The notes under the pieces were generated by a model. It searched no databases and was not told the origin of the DNA. It worked only from the letters and a program-made list of their open reading frames with translations. Made by a program: the position numbers and the translations under genes. Positions 48,291-61,149 of a stretch of 64,000 nt of DNA are shown here, piece after piece; the stretch's first letter is position 1, and every line of letters starts with the position of its first letter. Location: positions 8,105,343 through 8,169,342 of the forward strand of contig CM042090.1 of NCBI GenBank assembly GCA_023512835.1, read 5' to 3'. Source of the stretch: Taxillus chinensis (taxonomy: Eukaryota > Streptophyta > Magnoliopsida > Santalales > Loranthaceae).

Positions 48291-49102
48291 CCCTTTCTTG
48301 GTAAAGGGTGGAAAAAAGGTAGAAAAAATTGAGGTAGAAAAAGGGCGGAAAGAAAATAAGTGAAAAGAAAAAGAGTGAAAAATATCATTGTTTGGTTGGG
48401 GTGAAAAAGAAGTGAAAGATATAATTTTTATAATTTAATTATAATAAGAATATTATCTGAAATACCAATATTACCCTTAATTATAAATATTTTCTATTGT
48501 TGAAATGGACATTTTTGACAATTCACTTTTATTGTACATTTTCCATTCATTTTCATATGAGTGAGAAAAGTTTGCATGCATGTCGAGAGAGTTTTTCACG
48601 CTTACTATTCGGTTTCATGTTAGCCAAGCAGTAAAAAAATATTAATCCATATCTTTTTCGGAGTTTAAAATACTTACCAAGTGACTTTTTAAGTATTGTA
48701 CAATTTTAGAAGTTGATTCTCAAATCACTTAATACTCAATGTCAGAAGAGATGGGGGAATAAAATTAACCCATTCCCATGAAAATGTACCATTCGAATTT
48801 ACCTACCCCTACCTAAACGTAGGGAATGAGAATCCACCATGGGTACCCTTATAGGCTAGAAAATGAAGTTGATACTCCAATTTAAAAGAAAAAAAGCATT
48901 CCGAAGAAGATTTGATGTTAATTTAATTTTTATTCGTGACTAAAGATTTTAAATTGATTGAGTCAATTGGATTGATAACCGAATGTTTATGTATTACAAT
49001 TTCATCTACCGATAATTGATATGTAAAAAAATAAAAATCTATAATTTACATGCCAATCCATTAGCATTCGACTATCCATAAATCATTCAGTTAAATATCA
49101 AA

Positions 49103-49137
<35 letters not shown>

Positions 49138-49374
49138 TTATAATGTTACTGTACACAGTTTCCACCGTTGCTAGTAACTTGGAACTATTTCCTGATGTTA
49201 ATTACTACTCAGTACTCATCATCAAACTCCACACATTTTCATATTCTAGCATGTTATTTGACAGCTGTTCCACACGGTACCCCCCAAAATAAGATAAAAA
49301 TTACCAAATCTCCTGCTTGAGCTCATATTGGTACCAGTGCTGAATGAGAACAAACAATTGGTAATGAAGCAAAT
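48291..49374. other. Intergenic, AT-rich
   Basis: Poly-purine-rich 48300-48400 and a (TA)n tract at 49110-49131. No gene supported. Confidence 0.45.
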
Positions 49375-49988
49375 CTATCCTTTTCTTTTGCTTTTTGTGA
49401 ACATACCAGTTAATAAAGCAGGTTTTTTCCTGGGAGGGAATGAGGCCCAGCTATCATCTATCCCCAAAAGTTTCAATTTTGAATGCTGCCTCTGCACAGT
49501 AACATTTTCTTCAGCAATCTCGCTGCCGCTTCTTCTAATTTCAACCTTCACTATTTGGTGATCAGAAGTCCCCTTCGATGACAAGACAGAGTACGAGCCA
49601 GGAACAAACTTGAACGGTGAATCTGGTGATGCCAGTATGTAGTCCACTCTTGTCCCGTACTTGCAAGTCCCTTGCACGCCTGCATATCAAAGCCCATATC
49701 ATCAGATTTAGAAGACAAGGCAGATTTAAAAGGGCTGAATAAACATCTCGGACAATAGTAGTAAGCGAAAGTGCTCGCAGCTTCGCATACTTTGGCCTTT
49801 GGCAATTATGACCACCGGCTCACAGTCTCCGGCGCAGTCCTTCGCATCAATGTATCGCTTCCCCTTCAAAAGTCTCATCACCTCACCCTTTGGCGTGGGC
49901 TTTCCTTTGTCCTCGTGGTACTGTGTGGTACATGAACATGATGAGTTGACAACAACATCCATTTAACACGAGATTGTTGTTGTTGTTG

Positions 49989-50022
<34 letters not shown>

Positions 50023-50417
50023 GCTTTAAAAATTAAACTACTAAAGTTTAAAAAAAAAAAAAACTTACCTTGACAATGTCACTCCATCTTTCTATGGAGT
50101 AATCAGACTCATCGAAAGAATTGAGCCCACCGGCCAAGATATGGGGTTCATCACTGCATTGGACTATTGCATTGACCTGCTTCATTCGCCAGTTTTCATC
50201 GAGATGATCGAGGTTGGTGCAGTGGAAGTTGACTTCTCCCTCCATGGGGACATCAATTGTGGCCTTGAGAACATTCCTACATACACGTGTTCCAATGTTA
50301 TGTCGGCGCATACTTTAAAGGAAGTTTTGTGTCAAAAACATTCTTATCCATTCGATCTTATCATAATTTCAGAGGGCAATCCCCCACACACACACAGCCA
50401 GCTGGGTAACTTTCCTA

Positions 50418-50449
<32 letters not shown>

Positions 50450-51883
50450 GTATGTAATAGAAGATGTTCATCCTCATTCCATTTTACCAGGAAACAATCA
50501 CAACTGACAGCAGAGCCCCATCAAACATCAGCTTCATCCCCGATGAATAGAAAAAGTCACTGTCAGTTGTACCATATTAAGTAATTTTTGTGAAAACAAC
50601 CCAAAATTTCCTCATTTATGAAAGCGATGGATCGAAAAATTCTTCATAAAGTTTCAGTATTTAACAAATATGAAAATTCAACCAAAACGTAAGAAATCAG
50701 AAATTGCTTCAACTCTATCCTGATTGTGAATTGCCATTGCTATTTAGTACTGGATGCCTGCATGACAGAAGTCACATAACCATTTTGAGGTTTTGTCAAA
50801 CTTTGATATAATTATCTATATATGGGCACTAATTCACATCCATAAAGGATTTTCCTTCTCCCCCTACTTTGCAAACCCATCGTATTTCTAGTGTAACATC
50901 AAACGCGTCCACGTCTTTTTGGTGCGCAATTAATGTGTAGATGTTAATTTAATACTTTATAAATTAATAAACTGTATCAAGTGTCGAGTGCTATGACTGA
51001 TAAAATGCCAAACACTAGGGAAGACGTGAAGAGAGTAGAGAGACCTAAAATCGGTGTCGTCGAAGATTTTCTGAACCCGCCACCGCTTGATTGGCCACTT
51101 GGACAGGACGGCGTTGCCGTACTGCGGCGCCCAGCTCTCCGCGAACACGTAGTTCATCCCCAGCGCCGCCGCCAAGTCCGATAGCGGCTTCATCTCCTTC
51201 TCCTCCTCCGCCTTCACATCCTGAAGAGCCAATATGTCCGCGTCCACCTCCCTCAGCACCTCCGCCACCGTCCTCCTCCTACTCCTCCTCCAACCCTCCC
51301 CACCTCCTTCTCCATCCCCGTCCCCTTTCGTGTCATCCGCTACCTGACTTCTGCAGCCGCCCAAGCTCCCTCCGGAAGAAGGAGCAGAAGAAGAATCACA
51401 GCTCTCGGCGACGAGGAAGCTCAGTTGCCGAGAGATCTCGTTGTCGGGAAGATCGATCGACACTCGGAGCTTCGATCTAGCAAGCGCCTCCGAGGTCTTC
51501 GACGAAATTCCAAGCAAGGGCGGCCGCTTCAAGATCCCCCTCAACCGACCATTCCCCGGCTTCTCCACGCCGAAGAAGCCTTCGTTTCTGGACTCTAGAC
51601 TCGTCAACTCGCTCGGTGGCGCCGCAAGCGCCATGGAGAACAAGGAAGCGTTCAGCGTCGCTATCCGGATGGTCTTTTTCGTGGACTCGGACGAGTTCGA
51701 CTCGGCCGCTCCGGTGAGTCGGTCATCGTTGGGGTGAACCGAGGCCGACGGAGGAGGATGAGGGAAGCGATTGGATGGTTTTCGGAAGGTGGCGACGGCG
51801 ATTCTGGTTCTGTGTTGCCGGCGGAGAGGCCACGGGAGGCGGGAGCAGAGTTGGCGGAGATTGGCGGTGAGGTTTGTAAGCAT
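49375..51883 (-). CDS. Endonuclease/exonuclease/phosphatase (DNase I-like) family protein
   Basis: Four exons: 51883-51045, 50276-50069, 49920-49791 and 49679-49375. They join in phase to 1482 bp, 493 residues, with GT-AG introns. The N-terminal ~170 residues are a plant-specific, basic and Ser-rich extension. The EEP fold follows: RIATLNASLFSM near the start, ADILALQDVKAEEE, YGNAVLSKWPI, FHCTNLDHLDENWR, ILAGGLNSFDESDYS, GTRVDYILAS, and the catalytic SDHQIV near the end. GGLN replaces the usual GDFN, as in this plant subfamily. Likely a metal-dependent phosphodiesterase or phosphatase; the substrate is unknown. No in-frame ATG lies upstream of 51883 before a stop. Intron 2 contains a (TTG)n(TTA)n microsatellite and intron 1 begins in AT-rich DNA. 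Confidence 0.88.
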
Positions 51884-52836
51884 TTGAAGGGACGAAGAAG
51901 CCAAGCTCGCAAGGGTTGGTTCTGGTTGATTGTTTGTTGCATGAGAAGAAGCCAAAACCAGTGAAACAAGAAATATTTAATATATATAAAATGAATAACG
52001 GCTCCAACTCCTCGAGAGCGGCCGTGCGAGTGGGGTGATGGTTCATTGATTCTTGATGGGGAGAGCCACCACGTCAGCATAAAAACGGTGAGCGAGCCCA
52101 ACTGTAATTGGGTTGTTGAAACGGATATTAATCGGTTTTATTTTGATTTCAAATCAAATAATATTATGGTTTGATTTGTAATTTTAAAACAGTGATTTAA
52201 ATATTAGAACATTTTATTTACTTATTTTTTAATTTTTATATTTTATGACTTATTTATTTAAAATTATTTGGTAAGAGAAATTTGATTCTTGTATTTGTCA
52301 ACTATGCTATTAAATTTTAAAATTTTTTAAATTATAAATTTAATATATATTAGTATTAATATGCGCATATATTATTTATTTATTTTATTTTATATCATTT
52401 TAATTTTTAAGAACTCAACAATTAATCAATCAAACCGATTTATATAGATAATCTTTTAGATTGTTAGTTCAAACTAAATCGATCCAAATCGAATCAGTTC
52501 GATCTAACTTGATTTGGTTTAAGCAACTAATTTAATTTGGTTTAATTTTGTCCAAACTAAAAAAACAACAATTTGATTTGAAAATGACCCAAAATGATTC
52601 AAATCGAACTTATTCACTCTTACTTTAGAGTTTAGACCAAGCCTAGTTTTGCTCTTGCATACAATAATTTATTGACCTACTAATTTGATTAAGTCCTACC
52701 AGTAATTGAATAGGTCATGCTAGTGATTTAGTCAGAATTAATAAATTATTGTCATATTAGGTATTTGTGTGTGAGAGAATCTACACAAAAATAGTCTTAT
52801 ACGTAGCAACTGATGTTAGGGGAGATATGTTTAAAT
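51884..52836. other. 5' region of the EEP gene and intergenic DNA
   Basis: A CAC-rich, GC-rich leader region up to ~52100, then AT-rich DNA. 52420-52620 is rich in AACCGATTT/AATCGAA motifs like degraded MITEs. Confidence 0.4.
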
Positions 52837-53358
52837 CATAGTTATTAGAACCTAACCGGATACCGGTCACTAATTCAACCGTTGGGTAGTAATCGAACCG
52901 GTCATATAATTAATAATTATATATAAATATATATATTAATAAAAAATAAATATTTTAAAGTAATACATTAAAATTATGCTTCTAATATAATACTATTTAT
53001 TTTTAATATGCATTTCTAATATAAATTATTAATAAATTTAAAATTTTAGTAACATAAATTCAAAATAAAAGAAAAATCAGATAAGTTTAGAACGACATTG
53101 AAGTGAAATACTAGTATTAACTATTAATTTTAAATTAAATTTATATTATAAAATAAATTAAATGATATTTTACTATTTAAAAAAATGACTGATTTTGTGA
53201 AACCTCACTGGGTTATTCAAGTCACAAAAAATCAAATGGGTCAGCTGGATTTCTCTGATTTTTTTTTGTAAAAATAATTTAATCAATAAACCAAACCAGT
53301 TAAAGGCTCGAGTCATCGATTCACCGGTCAGACTGAGTGAATCGGCCTGATAACTATG
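52837..53358. mobile_element. hAT-like MITE with target duplication
   Basis: 522 bp, with inverted ends CATAGTTATTAGAACC and CATAGTTATCAGGCC. Flanking 8-mers GTTTAAAT (52829-52836) and GTTTTAAT (53359-53366) match at seven of eight bases. Interior motifs ACCGGATACCGGTC and CACCGGTCAG are near the ends. A truncated relative lies at 60985-61112. No coding capacity. Confidence 0.75.
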
Positions 53359-54660
53359 GTTTTAATAGTTGTATGGATACAAGTAGGGATTCACCAATGC
53401 CCTTGCCAATTGCCATTAGAAAAATTAAAAGACAATAAAGATATTTAAAGAGAAAGAGATACAACACACATATATATTAAATATCCTACAGACCATATCA
53501 CGTGTGTTCCAATATTATAGATTTGACAAAAAGTAAAAATAAATAAATAAAACAAATATATGTGCTAGCAAATATTATTCATACTTGATTAGGGAATTCA
53601 CATCTTGCTAAATAAAGTTTAGTTAGAAAATTCAATTTTACAAAATTTATCTAATTAATTTTTACAATTCTAACTAATTAACAGACTCAATAAATTTATC
53701 GACTATCTTAATAAAATATTAATTTTATAATTTTGAAATTGGATCTCTTTAGTTTTTTTGTTTGCCGTCTGCCCCTGAAGCCCACCTACCGCTGGAGCTT
53801 GATGCTGCCCACGTACAAATTGAATGTTGTTGCCCACGCACGGATCGAACGCCGTTGCCCACCGTTGGCCATTGGAGGATGAAACGCCGCTGGGATTGTA
53901 AAGTCACGTATTTGATAATATTAATTGAGTACTATTGATATGATATTGACTTGTTTGATAATTTGGGCATACTGTTATATTAATTGTATACTATATGGCA
54001 TCCTGCTTAATTGGTCACGTATAAAGCACGGATCGAACGCCGTTGCCCACCTTTGGCCATGGTGTTGTTCCCATATTCCTTTATGCTTAGTTGTTGATCT
54101 TTGCTTTGTCGCTGACTTTCAATCTATATATATCTTCATTAATGCTCACGTTTAAGCCCCAGTTGTTGATACAGGAGACTACGGCCCCTGTTGATGTGAC
54201 ATATTACATGATGTAAACATGTTATTGGATAAATGTTATCCTCATTCATGATAATTCGAAAAACAAATGATATATGGAGGAGGGTAAAAATGTTCAGCTA
54301 TTTTGTCATTGTGAAAATATATTATAGGAGAGGGGTGTAATAGTATTTCTCGAGTTGTATAAAAGAATAATTTATTATATGAGCACAATATTATTATTAT
54401 TGTGATCAACTTATTTTATTGTTATATATGTTAACAAATTTTCACTAAAACCAATACAGGTTAAAAAAGCAAAAATTCGATTTCCATTAAAAGAACTTAA
54501 TTATATAATTGTTTGGTTAAAATAAGAAACATATATTTTTCTGAAAAAGACTCATTAACAGGCTTTTTCAAAAAATAAATTAAATATTATTGAAACCAAA
54601 AACAAACAAAACAATAAAAAGAATATTGGAAGGCTGCCATGCATGTCACATGGCACAATA
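53359..54660. other. Intergenic with a short duplicated GC-rich motif
   Basis: AT-rich, except for 53760-53900 and 54027-54065, which share a ~37 bp block (GCACGGATCGAACGCCG...TTGCCCACC...TTGGCCAT). The source is unknown. Confidence 0.35.
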
Positions 54661-54968
54661 CTTAGAGCACCGGCATCATCAAACATCAAAAAGTTAATGA
54701 ATGTAAAAAGATGGAAGTATCATCAAATATTAAATTTCAAAATTTAAATTATAATTTTTTCAAAATTCTCATCAAATTTGACGTCAACTTAGTTTTTTTT
54801 TTTTTCGCAGAAAGAGAAAAAAAGATGGTTGAAGTTTTTTTTATAAAATGTTCTTGGATGAATCAGATGTGAATGTTTGATAAGATTTTTTTAAATTTAT
54901 GAAAAAGTGTCTTTTTTCTTATTTTTTGGCATTTGCTTGATGAAGTCAAGGTCAATGATCTTATAATA
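54661..54968. mobile_element. MITE-like element
   Basis: Starts AGAGCACCGGCATCATCAAAC and ends with the imperfect inverse (GATGAAGTCAAGGTCAATGATCT). AT-rich interior with inverted halves. Target duplication not clear. Confidence 0.4.
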
Positions 54969-54989
54969 GCCCAATTGTTTGGGCCTCAC

Positions 54990-55250
54990 AACCAAATGTT
55001 TTTGAGCATTTACAATTGGCTCATGATTAGTTTAGTAAAAAAGTAAAATTTATTTTTATTTATTTCATCTAATTATTTTTTTAAAGCACATATATCCAAT
55101 TCAATATTTTAATTATATACTTATTTAATATGACCTTACTCATTTAAAACATTCTTCTAAAATACACATTTTTTTTAATTTTTTCATTTGATAAGTGCTA
55201 CAGTAAATAAGCAAATTTGATTAGTATTATAACTCTTCAATGTTTTGGAG
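54990..55250. mobile_element. MITE-like repeat, copy 1
   Basis: Begins GAGCATTTACAATTGGCTC and ends near TATAACTCTTCAATG. It aligns along its length with 55338-55612. Confidence 0.5.
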
Positions 55251-55337
55251 GCTGGGGCATTTGTTGAGTTGGATGGAAGAGATTTTTTAGTATTTAACTT
55301 GATAATTTGGCCAAATGGTTAGATTGAAGAACTCATT

Positions 55338-55612
55338 AAGAGCATTTACAATTGATTCAGTTAATATTTAATTAGTTTAACAAAAATAAAATTACTTTTA
55401 TATATCAAAACTACTTATATTTTTAAAATGCACATATCTAGCTCAGCATTTTAACTTTGTACTTATTTAAATATTAATTTTCTATTATTAATATTAATAT
55501 GACCCACTCATGTAAAATATTTATTTAAAATACGTATTTCTAATAATTTTTTATTTGCTGGCTATTATAGTGGATAAGTAAATTTAATTAGTACTATAGT
55601 ATAGCTCTCAAC
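55338..55612. mobile_element. MITE-like repeat, copy 2
   Basis: Begins GAGCATTTACAATTGATTC and ends near TATAGCTCTCAACAA. Second copy of the family at 54990-55250, in the same orientation and ~90 bp away. Confidence 0.5.
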
Positions 55613-55759
55613 AATTTAGTGTGAACTTTATTAAACCCGACGAAAGTAATTTTTTGACATTTAACTAAACAATTTAATCAAAAAGACTCAATGACTCCGC
55701 GGACCAGCTACTGATTTAGTTCAAAAAATGCCCTCAGCTACTGATTTAGTTCAAAAGCC

Positions 55760-56075
55760 GATAAGACAGTCTCCCATTTCTTGGGAGACGTGCTGTATAC
55801 CGGAAACTAAAGATGTGACAGTTCGGCTCCGTCCAAATGTTCCAAACGATTATGATCAACATCGCTCTCAATGACTCCGTGGACCAGCCTGGGGGTCCTG
55901 AAAGCCAGGAAAGAAAAAGTGCATGCCGGGTGGATGGAGTGGCCCAAACCATGTCTAGCATAATAAGGGCATTTGTCCAAATGAGCCACCGATTTCAGTA
56001 GTTGAGCCACACACATGTAGCATACGCTGGCCATCTGCCAACCATGCCGCTTTGGGTTATTCGTTTTGTGGAATA
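55760..56075 (-). pseudogene. LINE reverse-transcriptase tail (zf-RVT) relic
   Basis: Minus-strand frames give a zinc-binding RT tail: CYMC (about 56010), VAHLDKCPYYARHGLGHSI, then after a frame change LRAMLIIIVWNIWTEPNCHIF (55800-55870), matching the usual VWN-W-ERN-RIF pattern of plant LINEs. A short relic with no RT core. Similarity was judged by eye only. Confidence 0.5.
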
Positions 56076-56109
56076 AATTCACTAAATAGTCAAAAAAAAA
56101 CAACAACAA

Positions 56110-56948
56110 AGGTTAAACACAATGGATGTTGGTTTATAATGGATAAACTAGCAACGTGCCCAAGACCATATAGATAATAAATATTCAATTTAGTTTTCTC
56201 AACGCAACACACATGCCTGTTGGCTGTTGTCCAATGATGAACTCATTAATGGGTTGAGGTTGAGATAACCATAGAGAAGGTTCGTACAATGAAAAGGTTT
56301 GGGACAGCCATATTAATATATTGAAGTATATTAGGCGAGTTTTTGTGGAAGCTTGGACAGAGAAATGGTTCTTACAGTGTGAACAAATATTTCAATGATT
56401 GGGATGGATCATGTGTACATGTTCATGTTTTCCCCTCAAGCAAATGTCCGAGTTTAATGAGATTCGTAACGAGCGACCTATTTTTGTTTAATCTTTTATT
56501 TAGGATGGTTGATTTATGTCTGCTTTAAGGAAAAAGTAAAAGGCTAAGAACTTTATGCTATTAAAATATTTTGAACGCAACAACAGAAGGGTTCGAACCT
56601 GCTTTAAAGCCTGCCTCCTTAACCACTCGTACATATCTACGACACAAACAACAAAGAATGTTGGGTTGTTATCAACAAATATAAAGGTGATTTATCACAA
56701 CGCAATATTTTTCGGCTCCAATATCAGATCCCACGCAAGAGACAACACGCACATCTCATTTATATATAAACAGAGCATCGATTTCCCAAATTTTACAATG
56801 CACCTGCTGCACTTCCAATATTTTCATTTTCCCTCACACACAAGCATGAAGAAACCCGGATACAAAGGCTAACAAAATCCAAACAAAACATTTTTCTTGG
56901 ATCTCAGCACCCTGACAGTCAACGGAGAAGGGTAGACAACAAAAAAAC
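56110..56948. other. Intergenic with a tRNA-like sequence
   Basis: On the minus strand 56640-56578 has an A-box-like GAGTGGTTAAGGAGG and, after TTTAAAG, a canonical B box GGTTCGAACCC. The spacing is too short for a complete tRNA gene, so a SINE head or tRNA remnant is more likely. Otherwise nothing is seen up to the RING gene stop codon. Confidence 0.4.
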
Positions 56949-59811
56949 CTACACATGAGCAAAGGACACCGTGATACGTCGCTGAATAGGGGTCCTACAA
57001 GAAGGGCAGTCCTTCATCTGTCGTTTCTCGTGGTGCTCATTGCACGTTGGGCACAATACCTGATGAGCGCATGGGAGGAAAACCACAGACTTCTCCTCTG
57101 TCAGACACATAACACACTCACGCTCCTGTGTCACACCTCCACTGCCAGTGATGTCCATGGAATTAGCCACTCTGCTGGGGACAGGAGGCCTGTTACCCTT
57201 CTGAATCTGAGCCTGTACTTTCATAAACTTTGGAAGGCAGTCAGGGTAGCTTCCGCCGGTGACACTTTGCACTGCCCCTATTCTTGAGCGATCACTTGTG
57301 AATCTCAATTGAGACAACTTCACCTCAAGACTTTTGATGTCCATCGAATGTTTTTGCATGCCATTCCATGCTTGTTGCCAGATTGTATCCTTCTCTTCTT
57401 TCTCTAGAGCTTCAAGTTCTTCTCTTTCCTTTCTGATGGACACCGCCTGCTCAAATAGCTTTTCCTTTGCAGTGTGTTCGTTTTTCCATCTAGCCTGCAG
57501 TTTGTACCAACAAATAAGACTAGACAGGCCAAGTTTTCCAAAAACTGTAAACAGTAATAATAAACAAATAGCAGGCAGCAGTACCTATATTGAAACAAGA
57601 TAAATAAGACTGGAAGGAGGAACAAGATAACAGTAATTTTGATACTCCGTTTAAAATCAACTTATTGGATACTTTACTAACTGGAAAAGGCCTTTGCTTG
57701 TTCATTGGATTGTTAACCACACAAGTTGGTCAAGTTCATTTTTGTATTATTAAAAATTAAAACCATCAACCTAGGAGACTTCACACACGTGCCATATGTT
57801 TGTGCCAAGTTGAAAAGCATTCCACTTGTAAACAATTCCTTCAGTTTCCATGGGTACACAGGTAGTTGGTCTATAAAGAAGCATACCTCAATCTGGCTTA
57901 GTTGATCTGTTGCCTTCTCTATTTCCTTTTGTAGATCAGTCACCTTGCGCTTCTTGGTCATTAGTTCTTCATTCAGCAGAACCTTTGGTGAACCATATGA
58001 CTCGGCATTTTTCAGTGTCTCCTGGTCCCTCTCTATTGATTCCTCACAACTTGCAGCACTCTTGGCTGCATGTAGTTTGGCAATCTCCATCTCCTTCTTC
58101 AGCATAACCTGTTCTGCCTCAAGCCTTTCAAGGGTAATATTCGCCTTCTCAATCTGACAATTGCCATTTCTCAAGGCTATTTTCATTTCAGAAATCCTCT
58201 CTATGGCATGTTCCACCAAAGTTGGCTGGTCTTTCATGATTTTTTCTGGTTCTTTTTTCTCTTGCTTCATTTTCTTAACTTCTTTTCGATCTTTGCAGAG
58301 CCTATCCATGGCCTGCATAACCTTCTGATTAGCCCACTCAACCCAACCAGTGAGTTCCCACTGAAGGGTTTGCAGCCTAGGCACAAGCTTAAGTATAACT
58401 TCATCTTTTTTATTCTGTGGGATATACTTTCCTTGAGACTTGTCATACGGTATTTCAGCATAATAATCAGGCATTTCAGAAATTTCATGAATTTTGGACT
58501 GAGGTTCTGAAGTAGTGTTCTTCCCAGGAGGCAATGACGGCATAAAAGGCTTAAAATTTTCAGCACATGATGTGCAGAGGGGATACGTTGAAGGGCGGGT
58601 CATTGAGACACCCGTACAAGTTGAATCAAGTACAGGAGAGGAACATTGTTGGCAACCCTTGACTCCTACAGACTTACCTATTTGTGAGGAAAACTTTTCA
58701 TGTGTTTAGCACGCGGATTGGAGGAACTTTTTGTTTTACTCTCCACAACAAAATAACCTGAGCTAGAAAGCTTACCTCCTCTATATGCACAACAGCTTCC
58801 CTTTAGTTGGAATGACTTTTCCTGAAGCTTCATCTCTTTTCTGATTTTACTGCCCATTCCCACTTTTTCTTCCTCAGTTGACATTTGCGATGTAATCTGG
58901 CAAATTTCTCCAGTAATCTGAAAAGTGTCTGCATCAGGAATCAGACTTTGCTTCCCCCGGTTTAGCCCCGCATCAAAGACAAAGGAGTGTCTCTTGTTAT
59001 ATAAATTTGAAGCTGGCCCAGATCTCAGTGATTTAAATTCGGAATTTTGAGAGGGAAAAGAATGTTTTGGAATATCTGGGCCAATTGGGTATGGAAGTCT
59101 GGTTGAGAAACTTTGACCTTTGGACTTTAGTTGGGGAATGGCAAAGTTTGGGGTTTCTTCAGTGGTTTCCTCAATGCCTACATCAGTCAAGGGATTATCT
59201 TCCACAACACAAGCACTTAATATGTTCATGTCACTAAGCAGCAGGCACCACATTGCATCCGCAACAGTCAAGAAAGGCTTAATCTCTCTAAGCACGCATA
59301 TCATCTCCAACAATGTATAATTTACCAAGTGCTCTAAGTCCTCAAATTTGTTAGCTGAGGTAGCATCATATTCCTTTTCCTTATCAAGAAAATTCAAAGC
59401 ATCATCCACAACATTCAACACAAGGTCCTGACCCCCATAGGGCATCCGGCTCCGTAAAACAGCCTTCTTGGCTACCTCCTCAGTGTACCCAAAGGTAGCA
59501 ATCTTTGCAATGGCCTTCCGGAAAATTTCATACAAGTTATGGGTTAAAAGATTTTCAAGCTGGCAGGAAACAGGGTCATTCCAATCAGCAATTTGGAACT
59601 TAAATGCCCTCAGCTCTCTAACAAGCTCTCGCATCCTCGCACATGGTTGCGGTTTACCAGTCAGAGTAAAGTGAATATTCTCATCTAAGGAGTCATAAGA
59701 AGGAAAATCTTTTGCCATTGCATATGAAGGGTATTTCATCCTACTGCTACACCCTGCTGTGTACTTGCTGTAGCTACTACTAGCAACCCTGGAAAAACAA
59801 CTATCAGCCAT
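56949..59811 (-). CDS. RING-type E3 ubiquitin ligase, RF298/RF4-like
   Basis: Three coding exons: 59811-58776, 58665-57887 and 57494-56949. They join in phase to 2361 bp, 786 residues. The first intron is 110 bp, phase 1 (GTAAGC...CTGTAG). The N-terminal region has LVRELRAFKFQIADWNDPVSCQLENLLTHNLYEIFRKAI, then GYTEEVAKKAVLRSRMPYGGQD, the UBA-like signature of this plant family. A long coiled coil (about 430-640) follows. The C3HC4 RING at 732-771 has CVMC, CAH, CPTC and CPSC, all present. It should ubiquitinate unknown targets in the cytosol or nucleus. An alternative ATG six codons upstream (59829) lies before a CAG acceptor-like site. A 5' untranslated exon probably sits near 60500, with donor TTTTTCAG/GTACTT. 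Confidence 0.9.
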
Positions 59812-60980
59812 CTCTGCGACCCGTTGCATTCCCAAAACAACACAAAGCAGGAAGGGAAAAAAAATCAATAAACAACTTTAAAAATTCATATAACAAAATA
59901 AACGAAACATTGCAACTAGAAGGTGAATGCAATAGCTAATAAAAGGGTATTTGGCAACTATGTTTATAAACATGTTCCTAGCTTTACAAACAAACACAAA
60001 GTCATAAACTCCCACAAAAAGCCTTTAATTCATCTTCCACAAGAAAATGTAAAATAGACCACTAAAAACCCTAGCGGGCCGAAACCCCAATACGAATAAG
60101 ACAAATCAACAATCCTGAAAAAAATCGGCGAACAATATCAGTAGGCTTCTCAGTGAAGGAGACGAGGCCAAACCAAAAACATCTACACTGCACTTGAATA
60201 TATTAAAAAAAACGAGAAACTCATTAATGGAACTACAGAAGACCAAACGGGGGTCGAGAAACCCAGGCCGACAAACCTAGCAACAAATGTGATAAACCCA
60301 GATAGAAACCCTAGGAAAGAAGAACAACGGAATGACAACAAAAACAAAAACAGAAGCATACGAGGAGAGTTCGACGAATTCCGAGTTAACACCGCAAGGC
60401 TTTCGATGAAAACAGAAGGCGTAGACAAAGATCCATGAAGCAAAAACTAGGATTTTTCGATTCTCGTACCCAAAAACTTGATGATAAGTACCTGAAAAAT
60501 GAGGGAGGCAAATGCGAGAGGCCTCGAATCTGAGTGTTGGGAGTTTCAGAGCGATTCGCGGAGAGAGTGGCGAGGGCGACTGCAATTTTTATTTTATTTT
60601 ATTTTATTTATTTATTTTGGTTGTGTGTGTGTGTGTATTTTTGTATTTTTGGCTCCACCGCTGTCGCTCGCTGGCTGGGTGGGTCGCTCTATCAAAGTTT
60701 TCGCTCGCAGCGCAGTGTAGGGCGTGGGGTCAAAGGAGGGGGTTTTACGTTTAAACAACAAAATAATGTATTGTTGTTGCTGCGTGGCCAATAATCGGGT
60801 TCCACGTCGGATTGCGAGTAGATCCTTATATGAATCGAGTATGTTCAGTTTGGTCATTTTATCGAAAATGTGTGTGACGCACTGTCACGCTGTCACTGAT
60901 TTCACTATCACTGCAAACGTGTCAACGTAGGGGCGTCATTGCCAAATGTGTAAAAACTGTAGCAGTAACGAAACTATTGA
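59812..60980 (-). promoter_or_regulatory. 5' leader intron and promoter region of the RING gene
   Basis: 59830-60490 looks like a leader intron, bounded by a likely donor at about 60491 and the acceptor near 59814. The non-coding exon would be about 60492-60590. Beyond it a T-rich/(TTTA)n and (GT)n tract (60590-60650) and GC-richer DNA to 60730 form the presumed promoter. No TATA box is assigned. Confidence 0.5.
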
Positions 60981-60984
60981 TATT

Positions 60985-61112
60985 AGAGCTATTTAAAAAC
61001 TTGTTAGATCACAAAAAACCGACTGGATTAATGGGATTTTTCGGGAATTTTTTTTTGCAAAAATCATTCAATCAGAAAACTAGATTGTTTAAAGTCTCGG
61101 GTCAACTCCAAC
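60985..61112. mobile_element. Truncated copy of the 52837-53358 MITE family
   Basis: Shares GATCACAAAAAACC, the run of T followed by GCAAAAATCATT, AATCAGAAAAC and AAAGTCTCGGGTCA with the 3' part of the full element (about 53218-53318). Both ends are missing. Confidence 0.5.
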
Positions 61113-61149
61113 CTACTCTGTATTATACAGATATAGAGAGTAAAATTTA

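Noticed and set aside
51884..51955. Longer start for the EEP protein (frame open to 51955)
   Set aside because: The extension begins at TTG, not ATG; the first in-frame ATG is 51883.
58666..58775. Apparent frameshift and TAG stop splitting the RING E3 gene
   Set aside because: A 110 bp GT-AG intron (GTAAGC donor, CTGTAG acceptor) in phase 1 removes the stop and joins the two frames exactly.
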